A stretch of DNA of 21,383 nt from DAOUCV01 sp034432095 (GTDB taxonomy: Bacteria; Chloroflexota; Dehalococcoidia; Dehalococcoidales; UBA2162). This document shows positions 6,314 through 14,566 of this stretch, in pieces. How positions within the stretch are numbered: the stretch's first letter is position 1; each line of letters opens with the position of its first letter. The notes under the pieces were generated by a model that saw only the letters and a list, made by a program, of their open reading frames with translations, made no database searches and had not been told where the DNA came from. The stretch spans positions 1 to 21,383 of the forward strand of contig DAOUCV010000061.1 of the NCBI GenBank assembly GCA_034432095.1. The letters are read 5' to 3'. A program made the position numbers and the translations under genes.

Positions 6314-6790
6314 TTAGTTTTTCTTTCTAGCAATGTACTTGACCGGAGCGTGTTTCTTGACACTGGTGGGGCGTACGGATGCCTCTTCAGTAATCCTGGC
6401 ATCAATAAAGATAAAAGGTTTGCCAACGCGTTTTACATCCAGAGGACAATGCATGACACCCTTGGGGATGAAGATGTAACAGGGATAATTGATTCTAACG
6501 ATTTTATCACCGAGCGTCATTTCAATATCGGCGTCCAATTCAGCGAAATTATTGCTATCGCCAATGAGGTAGACCCACTGGTCGAAGGGATGTTTATGAG
6601 TCGGCAAGCCCATGCAGACCGGCTCGGTGATATGGGCAAAACCCATTGAAAGGACAGATTCGGGGATCTCAACATTCCCCAGTCCCGTAACCATCGGCTC
6701 TCTAATTTCGTCGTGGATGGATTTCCAGGGCTTCAGCTCAACAACATTAGGCTCGCGCACGATGTTCTTCAGGTTATCCATTCCTACCAT
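6314..6790 (-). CDS. Single-domain cupin protein, second of a tandem pair
   Basis: This encodes a 158-residue small beta-barrel protein. The first cupin motif is THKHPFDQW (64-72), with H65 and H67 as metal ligands and D70 or Q71 where many cupins have Glu. The second motif is YIFIPKGVMHCPL, with H114 as the last ligand. There is no signal peptide. It begins at an ATG with AAGGAG six bases upstream and follows the other cupin gene by 49 bases, probably in one operon. The two proteins share the plan I-P-P/K-x-(3)-H and a following PFIFID/PWIFIEV strand, so they look like paralogues that could form a hetero-oligomer. Function is not predictable: metal-dependent enzyme or binding protein. Confidence 0.75.
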   Translation of the reverse strand: MVGMDNLKNIVREPNVVELKPWKSIHDEIREPMVTGLGNVEIPESVLSMGFAHITEPVCMGLPTHKHPFDQWVYLIGDSNNFAELDADIEMTLGDKIVRINYPCYIFIPKGVMHCPLDVKRVGKPFIFIDARITEEASVRPTSVKKHAPVKYIARKKN

Positions 6791-6839
6791 ACTAGTCTCC
6801 TTAAATTAAAACTGAAAATGATTTTATGTCATTCTAATA

Positions 6840-7343
6840 CTAATCGTAGCCCTCATCCTTCCACCTGTTAGCCCAGTCTATTCTCTCCCTTTCATCTTTG
6901 GGTAGTAGCTGTCTAAATGATTTCTCGGTATGAAATGGACCCTGGTTTACCTCGATGAATATCCACGGTCTTCTCGTATTGACAGGTCTCCACGGCGCAT
7001 GAATGAAATTCGGCGGGATCCATATCACGCAGGTCTCCGTGATTATATGTTTCTCCAGTTCTGGCCCAAGATAGATAATCGCCTCGCCACCGAGGTCTCG
7101 CGGATTGTTCGGGTCGGTGCCAATGTGGAAGAGGAGCTCGGCATCCCGGTGGATATGCGGCGGGTGACCCGCATACGGTCTGTCTTCGAAGAGAGCCTCT
7201 TTACCCGGCATTATCCAGTGTACCATATAGAACTGGCATCCCTTAAAGGTATTGCTGTCCATCCGTGCCAGCATGGGGCCCAGAGGATGCTGGAATTCTG
7301 AGTCATATTTGTAAATATATTTCCCGTATTTTGTTTTTGCCAT
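6840..7343 (-). CDS. Single-domain cupin protein, first of a tandem pair
   Basis: This encodes a 167-residue cupin with a complete metal site: H63, H65 and E69 in HPPHIHRDAE, and H115 in WIPPNFIHAPW. I chose the ATG at 7343 because GAAAGGAG lies eight bases upstream; an in-frame ATG at 7364 has no ribosome site. The motif spacing is that of metal-binding cupins such as small isomerases, dioxygenases and sensors. No closer family can be named. It leads the cupin pair and is transcribed divergently from the alcohol dehydrogenase. The neighbourhood of redox and hydrolytic genes suggests a catabolic role (inference). Confidence 0.75.
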   Translation of the reverse strand: MAKTKYGKYIYKYDSEFQHPLGPMLARMDSNTFKGCQFYMVHWIMPGKEALFEDRPYAGHPPHIHRDAELLFHIGTDPNNPRDLGGEAIIYLGPELEKHIITETCVIWIPPNFIHAPWRPVNTRRPWIFIEVNQGPFHTEKSFRQLLPKDERERIDWANRWKDEGYD

Positions 7344-7370
7344 TTTTTTATCTCCTTTCTCCATGGTGTC

Positions 7371-7505
7371 TTAATTAAACCAGAAATCAACCGTCAACAC
7401 AACGATAGCGTCAGGCATAAAGGCTGGAATCTCAGAAATCATGTCTGTTACGACCTCTGTCACGCTAGCGTATTTGAACCAACTATGTCTGACAGCATCA
7501 AACAC
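7371..7505 (-). CDS. Possible 44-aa protein upstream of the cupin pair
   Basis: A minus-strand frame from the GTG at 7505 to the TAA at 7371 reads FDAVRHSWFKYASVTEVVTD and then MISEIPAFMPDAIVVLTVDFWFN. It has a CAGG seven bases upstream of the GTG and ends 27 bases before the cupin gene. The composition is protein-like, but the frame is short and I recognise no family. It could be a chance frame or the tail of a lost gene. Confidence 0.2.
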   Translation of the reverse strand: MFDAVRHSWFKYASVTEVVTDMISEIPAFMPDAIVVLTVDFWFN

Positions 7506-7512
7506 ATCTTAG

Positions 7513-7528
7513 CCTGACCTTGGTTAGG
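7513..7528. promoter_or_regulatory. Imperfect palindrome in the divergent intergenic region
   Basis: CCTGACC and GGTTAGG flank a central TT at 7513-7528, giving a 16-bp near-palindrome with one G-T pair. It lies between the cupin pair and the divergent alcohol dehydrogenase, a plausible operator position. No regulator is identified. Confidence 0.25.
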
Positions 7529-7767
7529 AACAGGGATGAACAAGGCGTCTCTGGTTAAATTCGAAGTTAACCCCCCGCGCTCTGACAGCGGGCGCTTGAG
7601 GCTGAATGCCTCGCTGGGAGTATTTCTTTTGGGATTCGCGGTGTGGTATTCTTTACTTTGGCGGGCTTCCCGCGGAGACCCCGCTGGTGAGTTTTACATC
7701 GTGCCAGTCTATAATCCTGGGTTTCCGCGTGTCCAGCCGAAAGGAATGGGAGAAAGGATATCGGGAA

Positions 7768-8838
7768 ATGAAAGCAATGATTCTGAAGGAAATCTGCGAA
7801 ATCGAGCTGGAAGGGAGAGGGCGACAGCGGAAAGACCTGCCACTAAAAGCGGAACCTCTCGAACTGGTTGATTTACCAGTTCCAAAGCCCGGGCCAAAAG
7901 ACATATTGGTTAGGGTTGTTGCCTGTGGTATCTGCCGTACTGAACTTGACCAGATAGAGGGCAGGATCTCACCGCCAAAACTGCCAATAATTCCAGGACA
8001 TCAGCCGGTGGGCATAGTTGAAGACCTTGGGGCTGAAGTGACCAGATTCAAAACCGGGGAACGAGTCGGCGGCACCTGGATATATTCCAGTTGCCGCCAC
8101 TGCCGCTTCTGCCGGGAAGGCAGGGAGAACCTGTGTGAGGGGTTTCAGGGCACTGGCTGCCATGCCCACGGTGGCTACGCTGAATACATGATATTCCCCG
8201 AAGACTTTCTCCATAGAATTCCAGATAGTTTTACCGACCTGGTCAAAGCGGCTCCCTTAATGTGCTCCGGGGTAATCGGCTATCGTTCTTTGAAGCTTAG
8301 CGGTATGGAGGATGGCAAAACCCTCGGTCTTTATGGTTTTGGGTCAGCCCACCACCTGGTAATCCAGATGGCCAATTTCAAGTTCCCCCATTCCAAGAAG
8401 TTCGCCATCAGCCGGAATCCTGCGGAGAGAGAGCTGGCCAGAAAGCTGGGGGCTGACTGGGTGGGGGATATTGAAGACAAGACCCCAGAAAAGCTGGACT
8501 GCGCCATTGATAGCACCCCGGCGTGGAAACCAACCGTGTATGCCCTGGAAAACCTGGAAAAGGGCGGCAGATTGGTTATCAATCTTATCAGAAAAGAGGA
8601 AATAGATAAGGAATTTCTTCTGAAGCTGGACTATCCGAAACACCTCTGGCTGGAAAAAGAAATTAAAACCGTAGCCAATGTAACCCGACAGGATGCCGAA
8701 GAGTTCCTGGACTTAGCCGCCAAGATGCACATTGAACCTGAGATTCAGGAGTTCAAGCTTGAAGAGGCGAATAAGGCGCTCACCGAACTAAAGAGCGGTA
8801 AGATCCGCGGCTCAAAGGTCTTAAGAATGGCATCATGA
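7768..8838 (+). CDS. Zinc-dependent alcohol dehydrogenase (MDR superfamily)
   Basis: This encodes a 356-residue medium-chain dehydrogenase that should interconvert an alcohol and an aldehyde or ketone with NAD(P). Catalytic zinc ligands are C53 (ACGICRTE), H78 (GHQPVG) and C166 (PLMCSG). The structural zinc loop has C109, C112, C115 and C123. Q79 in place of the usual Glu and the LYGFGSAHHL nucleotide loop point to the CAD2/AdhA-like branch. That loop is altered from the classic G-x-G-x-x-G, so cofactor preference is uncertain. I chose the ATG at 7768, with AAAGGA nine bases before it. The frame is open back to 7606, but that upstream part is unlike the family and would give a 410-residue protein. 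Confidence 0.9.
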   Translation: MKAMILKEICEIELEGRGRQRKDLPLKAEPLELVDLPVPKPGPKDILVRVVACGICRTELDQIEGRISPPKLPIIPGHQPVGIVEDLGAEVTRFKTGERVGGTWIYSSCRHCRFCREGRENLCEGFQGTGCHAHGGYAEYMIFPEDFLHRIPDSFTDLVKAAPLMCSGVIGYRSLKLSGMEDGKTLGLYGFGSAHHLVIQMANFKFPHSKKFAISRNPAERELARKLGADWVGDIEDKTPEKLDCAIDSTPAWKPTVYALENLEKGGRLVINLIRKEEIDKEFLLKLDYPKHLWLEKEIKTVANVTRQDAEEFLDLAAKMHIEPEIQEFKLEEANKALTELKSGKIRGSKVLRMAS

Positions 8839-8955
8839 AAACAGGGGGCAAGAAATGCGGGCAGTAGAGTCCGCAGAATTTATAAATAGGACGCGTCCAT
8901 CTACTCTGGAAACTACGGCGTCAGGTGTGAATTAACAAAAAAGCCAGGTCGTTAC

Positions 8956-9168
8956 TCAAAGACCGCTAATGAGTATTCGCGCAACTCTGTCGAAGTAGTG
9001 CTTGAGCAGGAACTTGAGTATGGTCAAGGAACCCGGGTCTCCCCAGCCGGCACCGATGGGCTTTGCTCTTCCGGCTATCTCTCGCATGGGCTCCGTGATG
9101 TCCGTCGTCCTGCCCACTTGAGCAACCTTTTCTCGCCCGAAATTACTTGCTGAAACTGGATAGTTCGT
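8956..9168 (-). pseudogene. 70-codon coding relic of unknown family
   Basis: The minus strand carries an open frame from just after a TAA (9169-9171) to a TGA at 8956. It includes NFGREKVAQVGRTTDITEPM, then REIAGRAKPIGAGWGDPGSL and TILKFLLKHYFDRVARIL. It reads like the conserved C-terminal end of an enzyme but has no start codon with a ribosome site; the only ATG is at residue 28. I cannot name the family. It lies wholly in the gap between the alcohol dehydrogenase and the hydrolase operon and suggests a gene deleted down to its tail. Confidence 0.4.
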
Positions 9169-9175
9169 TTAATAT
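9147..9175 (+). promoter_or_regulatory. Weak promoter candidate for the hydrolase-FAD-AOR operon
   Basis: TTGCTG (9147-9152) and TAATAT (9170-9175) are spaced by 17 bases. They match consensus at three and four of six positions. The site is about 65 bases ahead of the operon's first ATG. It is plausible but not decisive. Confidence 0.3.
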
Positions 9176-9240
9176 ATAGGCATTTAAAACCGCAGCCTGC
9201 AGGAGTAAATCAGACCTACTATATTACTCAGGAGTCGTTA

Positions 9241-11004
9241 ATGAAAAGGGATGATTACAATATCACTTATCCCAATCCCGTCCCCGAAGGAGTAATTCTT
9301 GAGAAAAACGTTCCTGCCCCGATGCGTGACGGAGTAAGACTGGCCCTCGATATATACAGACCCGCTGTCGGTAAGGGGCCTTGGCCGGCAATCCTTGCCT
9401 ACTCACCATTCCAGAAGGAACGCTTCTTCGAGAGTGCCAGACCGTCTTTCTACTGCCCGAATGGGTATGTTTGCGTCCAGGTTGCGGAGAGAGGCAGCGG
9501 GTTTAACCAGGGTAAATTCACCTTTCACGGCTCAGTTGCGGCGGAAGACGGCTATGACATCATCGAATGGATTGCCGCACAGCCCTGGTGCAATGGCAAT
9601 GTTGCCATGATGGGAGCTTCCGGATACGGGGTCATGCAGTGGATAACAGCCCCCCTGAATCCACCGCATCTGAAAGCCCTGGTGGTGCTGGGGACAACAG
9701 ACAACTACCGCGGCCTCTGCTATCCGGGAGGAGTTCTGCGCCGACCTTTCGTTCTACAACTGGTGTCAGGTCTTATAATGGCAGCCATATGGCCGGGACC
9801 CGTCAAAGGCAAGGAACCGCCGATGAACGTCATTGCTGAAATCTTCTCCCATGTCGAGGACGGTCCGTTCTGGTGGGAACACGGTCGTGGCTGGAGAAAC
9901 ATCCAGAAGATAAAAGTCCCGGTGCTTAACCTGGTTCAGACTCCCAACCGGCTTCACGCAATTTACCACCTCCGTTCCTACGCTGATATAAAATCGCCCA
10001 AGAAACTGATAATCACTCCGTGGACAAACGAGAATTACCAGCCTTGGATATTTGAGACCACTTCCTTTAACCAGTACATTCTCCGCTGGCTTGACTACTG
10101 GCTGAAGGGGATCGATACCGGCATCATGGATGAACCGGAAGTGGCTATCTATGATAACGGAACCGGTAAATGGCGGTACGAAAACGAATTCCCCCTGAAA
10201 CGCACACAATGGACGAAGTTATACCTGCGTGGAAGAACCGGAGAAGAGGTACACGGGAATCTCAGCCGGACTCCACCGGGGAAGGAGAAACCAGACATTT
10301 ACCATAATCTCAGCCTGAATACATCCCTGATAGCCTCATACGGAATAACCGCCCCCGTACGGTCGCCAGAGAAGCCGCGGCATATTGTCTATCTTTCGCC
10401 ACCCCTTGAAGAAGACCTCAGGATATGGGGACCTGTTAGTTTTACCCTTTACGCTTCCACTACTGAAGAAGTCACCTCCGACTGGTCGTTCTTTGTCAAG
10501 ATGGGAGAGATGGTACCCGATGGCGTGCCTCTGAATCCCGTAACCGGTAGTCCAGAAATTAAACCGGAGGTAAACGACCCGTGGACGCCTCGGGAAGTTC
10601 AAATATGGAGCTGGGGCTCTCTGAAAGCCAAGTATAGACGGGTTGACGAGAGTATGTCCCGACCGGGGATGCCCTGGCATCCTTATCGGAATCCTGAAGA
10701 TATCAAGCCGAATACGATATATGAATTCCAGATTGAAATGCAGCCTGTCTTCAAAACATTCAGAAAGGGATGCAGGATATGGCTGAAGATTGCCAGTGAT
10801 GATGCTTTATACTCCACCTGGGACAGTTCGTCGGGATACGTGGAAACACCGCTGTCACCGGTCAAAGCGGAGGTTTCCATCTACCACGATGCCGAACACC
10901 CGTCCCATCTGCTGTTGCCGGTAATACCAGACGTTCCTGAAATAGAACCGGTGAAACCACCCCTGAAGGATGCCGTTCCCGGGGCTCCGCGCTTTACGGA
11001 TTAG
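9241..11004 (+). CDS. CocE/NonD-family hydrolase, apparently missing catalytic Asp and His
   Basis: This encodes a 587-residue protein with the CocE / X-Pro dipeptidyl-peptidase (S15) plan: an alpha/beta hydrolase domain up to about 340, with an inserted helical part, then a C-terminal jelly-roll domain (about 375-560; WGPVSFTLYASTTEEVTSDW). Relatives cleave esters or amides. The nucleophile Ser127 is present in WCNGNVAMMGASGYG. Where relatives have VPVLHxGGWYD, this protein has VPVLNLVQTPN, so the acid position is N236. Where they have GPWTHG, it has TPWTNE, so the histidine position is N263. It may be catalytically altered or inactive. No signal peptide is seen, so it is cytoplasmic. The ATG has AGGAG six bases upstream. 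First gene of the operon. Confidence 0.85.
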   Translation: MKRDDYNITYPNPVPEGVILEKNVPAPMRDGVRLALDIYRPAVGKGPWPAILAYSPFQKERFFESARPSFYCPNGYVCVQVAERGSGFNQGKFTFHGSVAAEDGYDIIEWIAAQPWCNGNVAMMGASGYGVMQWITAPLNPPHLKALVVLGTTDNYRGLCYPGGVLRRPFVLQLVSGLIMAAIWPGPVKGKEPPMNVIAEIFSHVEDGPFWWEHGRGWRNIQKIKVPVLNLVQTPNRLHAIYHLRSYADIKSPKKLIITPWTNENYQPWIFETTSFNQYILRWLDYWLKGIDTGIMDEPEVAIYDNGTGKWRYENEFPLKRTQWTKLYLRGRTGEEVHGNLSRTPPGKEKPDIYHNLSLNTSLIASYGITAPVRSPEKPRHIVYLSPPLEEDLRIWGPVSFTLYASTTEEVTSDWSFFVKMGEMVPDGVPLNPVTGSPEIKPEVNDPWTPREVQIWSWGSLKAKYRRVDESMSRPGMPWHPYRNPEDIKPNTIYEFQIEMQPVFKTFRKGCRIWLKIASDDALYSTWDSSSGYVETPLSPVKAEVSIYHDAEHPSHLLLPVIPDVPEIEPVKPPLKDAVPGAPRFTD

Positions 11005-11041
11005 TGGAGTATACAAATCAGTATGGGAACGAGGTGCGATT

Positions 11042-12436
11042 ATGAATAAGAATTTGTCGGTAAAAACTATTACAGAACCTGCAAGGGAAACGAAGGTATG
11101 TTACGAGGCTGACGTGGTGGTAGTCGGCGGAGGTCCAGGAGGGATAGGCGCAGCCGTCTGCGCGGCAAGGGCGGGAGCAGATACCGTGCTTATCGAAAGG
11201 TATGGACACCTCGGGGGAATGGCTACGGGAGGACTGGTCAATATCATACCAAACCTCAGTGATATTTATGGAGAGCAGCATATTGCCGGTATCGTTCAGG
11301 AGATTATAGACAGGTTGGACGTCAGAGGAGCCGTTTCATATCCTAAAAAATCGGACTGGGGCACTTCTGAAAGAAAAGTGGTCGATTATTATCTCAAGGC
11401 CAATCTGCGTCATTTCTACGTGCGTGATAATAAAAGACTGGGTAAAGAGATAGTATTATATTCTGCCCTTGTCGACCCGGAGGTGCTCAAGGATGAGCTT
11501 AATGATATGGTACAGGAGGCAGGAGTAAAGCTTTACCTCCATTCGTGGGGTACACAACCTATTATGGAGGGGAACAGGGTCAGGGGCGTTATCTTTGAAA
11601 GTAAGTCCGGCAGGCAGGCGGTACTTGCTAAAGTGGTAATCGATTCCACCGGCGATGGTGACCTTCTGATACCCTCCGGAGCCGACGTAATCACAGAAAT
11701 CAAGCGCCCCAGCAGGATTGCCAACCTGGCTTTCTGCTTCTGGATAACCAATGTCGATAACGCAAAAGAAGATGAGTTCAAAGCAGCCCAGCCCGAGAAA
11801 TACAATGAACTTATGAAAGAACTCACCGAGAAGCGCGGGTTTGCCAGCCACTTCCGCAGTCTGCTGAAAGACCAGGAAAGTGTGATCTGGTTCCACCCCC
11901 ATATACCCGCTGAAGACCAGACAGATGTCGAAGAAATGACGCGGATAGACATCGATACCCGGAAAAGAGCGCTCATCACTTGGGAGTTTCTCAAGAAATA
12001 CGTCCCGGGATATGAAAAGAGTTACATTATGCAGACAGCTCCGCAGCTCGGTACTACCGGCGGCAGACGGGTAGTCGGCGAATATGTGCTGACCGAGGAT
12101 GACATGAACACAGACAAACCTTTCGAGGATACGATAGCTGTTTTCGCCAGTAATGACCGGGGTGAACTTTCCCACCGATACCCCAAGATGTATATTCCGT
12201 ACCGCAGCCTGGTGCCGAAAAATGTCGAAGGTCTGCTTGTCGCCTGCCGTGCTTTCTCGTCCGAGGACTCCGTCAACACCCACTTCAATCTGATTCCTCA
12301 CTGCCTCTGCTTCGGGCAGGCAGCCGGGACCGCGGCGGCGATAGCGCTTGACAGCGGAGTAAGCGTGAGAGATGTCAATATCAAAGCCCTGCAAAAAAGT
12401 TTACTTAATCAGGGAGTAATCCTTCCGAGTTTTTAA
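11042..12436 (+). CDS. FAD-dependent oxidoreductase (FAD_oxidored type)
   Basis: This encodes a 464-residue flavoprotein. The Rossmann FAD motif is DVVVVGGGPGGIGAAVCAARAG (24-45), ending with the acidic E52, followed by GHLGGMATGGLV, typical of the PF12831-type family. A second FAD-contacting stretch is VIDSTGDGDLLIPSGAD. The C-terminal part has CRAFSSEDSVNTHFNLIPHC and GQAAGTAAAIAL. I see no iron-sulfur Cys cluster of the CxxCxxC kind. Start is the ATG at 11042 with GAGGTG upstream; the frame is open back to 10970 but that overlaps the hydrolase gene. It lies 37 bases after the hydrolase and 38 before the second AOR, so the three are probably co-transcribed. It may oxidise a pathway intermediate or exchange electrons with the AOR (inference). 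Confidence 0.85.
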   Translation: MNKNLSVKTITEPARETKVCYEADVVVVGGGPGGIGAAVCAARAGADTVLIERYGHLGGMATGGLVNIIPNLSDIYGEQHIAGIVQEIIDRLDVRGAVSYPKKSDWGTSERKVVDYYLKANLRHFYVRDNKRLGKEIVLYSALVDPEVLKDELNDMVQEAGVKLYLHSWGTQPIMEGNRVRGVIFESKSGRQAVLAKVVIDSTGDGDLLIPSGADVITEIKRPSRIANLAFCFWITNVDNAKEDEFKAAQPEKYNELMKELTEKRGFASHFRSLLKDQESVIWFHPHIPAEDQTDVEEMTRIDIDTRKRALITWEFLKKYVPGYEKSYIMQTAPQLGTTGGRRVVGEYVLTEDDMNTDKPFEDTIAVFASNDRGELSHRYPKMYIPYRSLVPKNVEGLLVACRAFSSEDSVNTHFNLIPHCLCFGQAAGTAAAIALDSGVSVRDVNIKALQKSLLNQGVILPSF

Positions 12437-12474
12437 AAGACCGATAAAGCCCGGTATAAATGAGGGGGGTGACA

Positions 12475-14361
12475 ATGTCATATTACGGATATGCAGGGAA
12501 GATTCTACGTGTAGACTTGACGAGCAGGAAAAGCAGTACCGAACCGCTAGACCTAAATATGGCTGAAAAATATATAGGTGGTTGCGGCATCGCCGAAAGG
12601 ATGCTATGCGATATGCTATCACCGGGTATTGAACCTTTATCGGCGGAGAACCCGATTATCATCAGTGCCGGTCCCCTGATAGGCACCGGAGTCCCCGGTG
12701 CCGCAAAAATAGAAATGCATACGAAATCCGTCGCCTCAGCGGCAAAAAATGAGACAAAATATTACGTACCGCGTTCATGTGGCGGGACTCGTTATTTCGG
12801 CCTAATGATGAAGAGGGCTGGTTACGACCATATTGTGATTACAGGGAAATCTGCCAAACCTGCCTATCTGAAGATAATAGACGAAGATGTGGAAGTGTGT
12901 GACGCTGCAGACCTGTGGGACAAAAAGGATATCTATGAAACAACTGACCAACTGACCGGTCGTTACAAAGGCAGCGGCATAATCGCCATCGGTAAAGCGG
13001 GGGAAAACCTTATTCCTTACTCAATCGGCTGGATTGACAAGCAATCCCACATCGGTAGAAACGGCGGTGCTGCAGTGATGGGTTCCAAGAACTTAAAGGC
13101 TATCATAGTCCTCGGCACCGGGAAAATAAACGTATGGGATAGAGAAAATCTAAAAATTATGGCTTCCGGATTCGTTCGGGAAGCTATGAATTCCCGCTTC
13201 TTTCAAATGCAGAGAGCTATGACGTCACGCCGAACTCCGATCCAGCATCAGGACACTTACTACCCAGCGAACATATCCAGCGACACATTAGTTGGCAGGT
13301 CCGGATGCCACAATTGTATCTTTGCCTGCAAACCGACACATGTTATTAAAGACGGTGAATTCGCCGGCGGCATACTCGGCTCCAGTTTTCATTACACGCT
13401 CTTTGGCGAATGGATAGGGATAAATGACTATCGGAATGCGATGAGGCTTGTCGAGGTGTGCGACAGAGCCGGTATCGATTTCAGGACCATTATCGGAATG
13501 CTGAGATTTCTCAGCGGGATATATGAGCGTGGCATAATTACCGAAGGGGATATAGATGGTCTGGTATTAAAAAGGGGCAACACAAAGGCTTTTCTGGAAC
13601 TAACAGATAAGATAATTAACCGGGACGGTATAGGCGATGTTATGGCGAACGGATGGTTTGCCCTTGCCGACAGGTTCGGAATAGACCCGGACAGGGATGA
13701 GGACGGCTACCAGATAATCAAGGGCACTTCCACTTTTTTCGACGCCCGGACGAGTTCCTTGAGTCCGGTAACATTTGCCGAGATAGTGAATACCAAGCCC
13801 GGCGCTGAGCTGCATCCAGTAACCATCATGCCCGACCAACCTATTGAAAGAATACAGGAGTGGTGCCGTGGTATAGCGATGTCCCCTGAAGATATAGACA
13901 GAGTATTCAGTAAGGACAGTTTCAATACCGGCAGATTGACAAAACACGTCGAAGATGCCGAAAGCGTATATTGGGCGATGGGCACCTGTGTAACATGGTC
14001 ATCAGGTATCCCGCAAATTTACAGCCTGAGAACGCTGGCTGAGCTGTACACCACAGTGACTGGCATCAAAGTTACTGCCGAGGAGCTTAAGAGAAAAGGT
14101 GAAAGAATCTGGAATCTGGGGAAACTCCTGAACACCAGAGAAGGCATCAACAGGAACGACGATAAGTTACCGGGACTTTGGGCTGAAGCAATGGCTGAGA
14201 GCCGTCTCAAGGACTACTTTGGTCAGCCGGTTACCCAGGATGACTTTGAAGCAACGCTCGATGATTACTACGATGAGCACGGCTGGGACATCAGCCAAGG
14301 AGTGCCCACCAGAAGCAAGTTAATTGAGCTTGGACTGGAAGATTTGACCGGCATGCTTTAG
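12475..14361 (+). CDS. Divergent aldehyde:ferredoxin oxidoreductase family protein
   Basis: This encodes a 628-residue AOR-family protein of normal length. Pterin-domain landmarks are YAGKILRVDL, GPLIGTGVPGAAK and FGLMMKRAGYDHIVITGKS. Cluster ligands are C278, C281 and C285, with C504 in WAMGTCVTW as the likely fourth. It differs from the first AOR in this window at two active-site signatures: FHYT (305-308) stands where that protein has EYET, and TSTFFDARTS (418-427) where it has QELGMHDPK. Metal and cluster binding therefore seem kept while the substrate pocket is changed, so ordinary aldehyde oxidation should not be assumed. Start is the ATG at 12475 after a GGGGGTGACA ribosome site. Last gene of the hydrolase-FAD-AOR operon. 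Confidence 0.88.
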   Translation: MSYYGYAGKILRVDLTSRKSSTEPLDLNMAEKYIGGCGIAERMLCDMLSPGIEPLSAENPIIISAGPLIGTGVPGAAKIEMHTKSVASAAKNETKYYVPRSCGGTRYFGLMMKRAGYDHIVITGKSAKPAYLKIIDEDVEVCDAADLWDKKDIYETTDQLTGRYKGSGIIAIGKAGENLIPYSIGWIDKQSHIGRNGGAAVMGSKNLKAIIVLGTGKINVWDRENLKIMASGFVREAMNSRFFQMQRAMTSRRTPIQHQDTYYPANISSDTLVGRSGCHNCIFACKPTHVIKDGEFAGGILGSSFHYTLFGEWIGINDYRNAMRLVEVCDRAGIDFRTIIGMLRFLSGIYERGIITEGDIDGLVLKRGNTKAFLELTDKIINRDGIGDVMANGWFALADRFGIDPDRDEDGYQIIKGTSTFFDARTSSLSPVTFAEIVNTKPGAELHPVTIMPDQPIERIQEWCRGIAMSPEDIDRVFSKDSFNTGRLTKHVEDAESVYWAMGTCVTWSSGIPQIYSLRTLAELYTTVTGIKVTAEELKRKGERIWNLGKLLNTREGINRNDDKLPGLWAEAMAESRLKDYFGQPVTQDDFEATLDDYYDEHGWDISQGVPTRSKLIELGLEDLTGML

Positions 14362-14566
14362 ATTTAGTCCCCCACTGATGGGCACACAATATACTGCTTT
14401 ATACTATCCGACCGGAGGCTTCAATGGCTTTATACGAGAGATTTACACAGGGAACGGGCTGCAGCTTATTCCCCTGCCTATACCGCGTCCTCCACTGGCT
14501 AAACAGCGGATTTGCCTTTCAGTAATTTACCCAAAACGCCATTCCTCTCTAGTTAGACTAATCCGC

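Larger units (their letters stand above)
8839..9240. other. Intergenic region upstream of the hydrolase operon
   Basis: About 400 bases with no intact gene. It holds the minus-strand relic at 8956-9168 and a weak plus-strand promoter candidate (9147-9175). CAGGAGT occurs twice near its end, the second copy being the ribosome site of the hydrolase gene. No intrinsic terminator was seen after the alcohol dehydrogenase. Confidence 0.5.

Noticed and set aside
7580..7660. Several short GC-rich hairpins such as GAGGC/GCCTC near 7599-7613
   Set aside because: Stems are only about 5 bp with no T-run and no repeat copies. They are likely chance in GC-rich sequence.
7536..7767. An open plus-strand frame from an ATG at 7536 and an N-terminal extension of the alcohol dehydrogenase back to 7606
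   Set aside because: The extension is unlike the family and the dehydrogenase has a good start at 7768. The 7536 frame runs into that gene in a different frame and matches nothing I know.
11456..12394. A 312-codon minus-strand frame opposite the FAD oxidoreductase
   Set aside because: It lies wholly antisense to a clear flavoprotein gene with strong motifs. Its length is explained by the codon pattern of the real gene.
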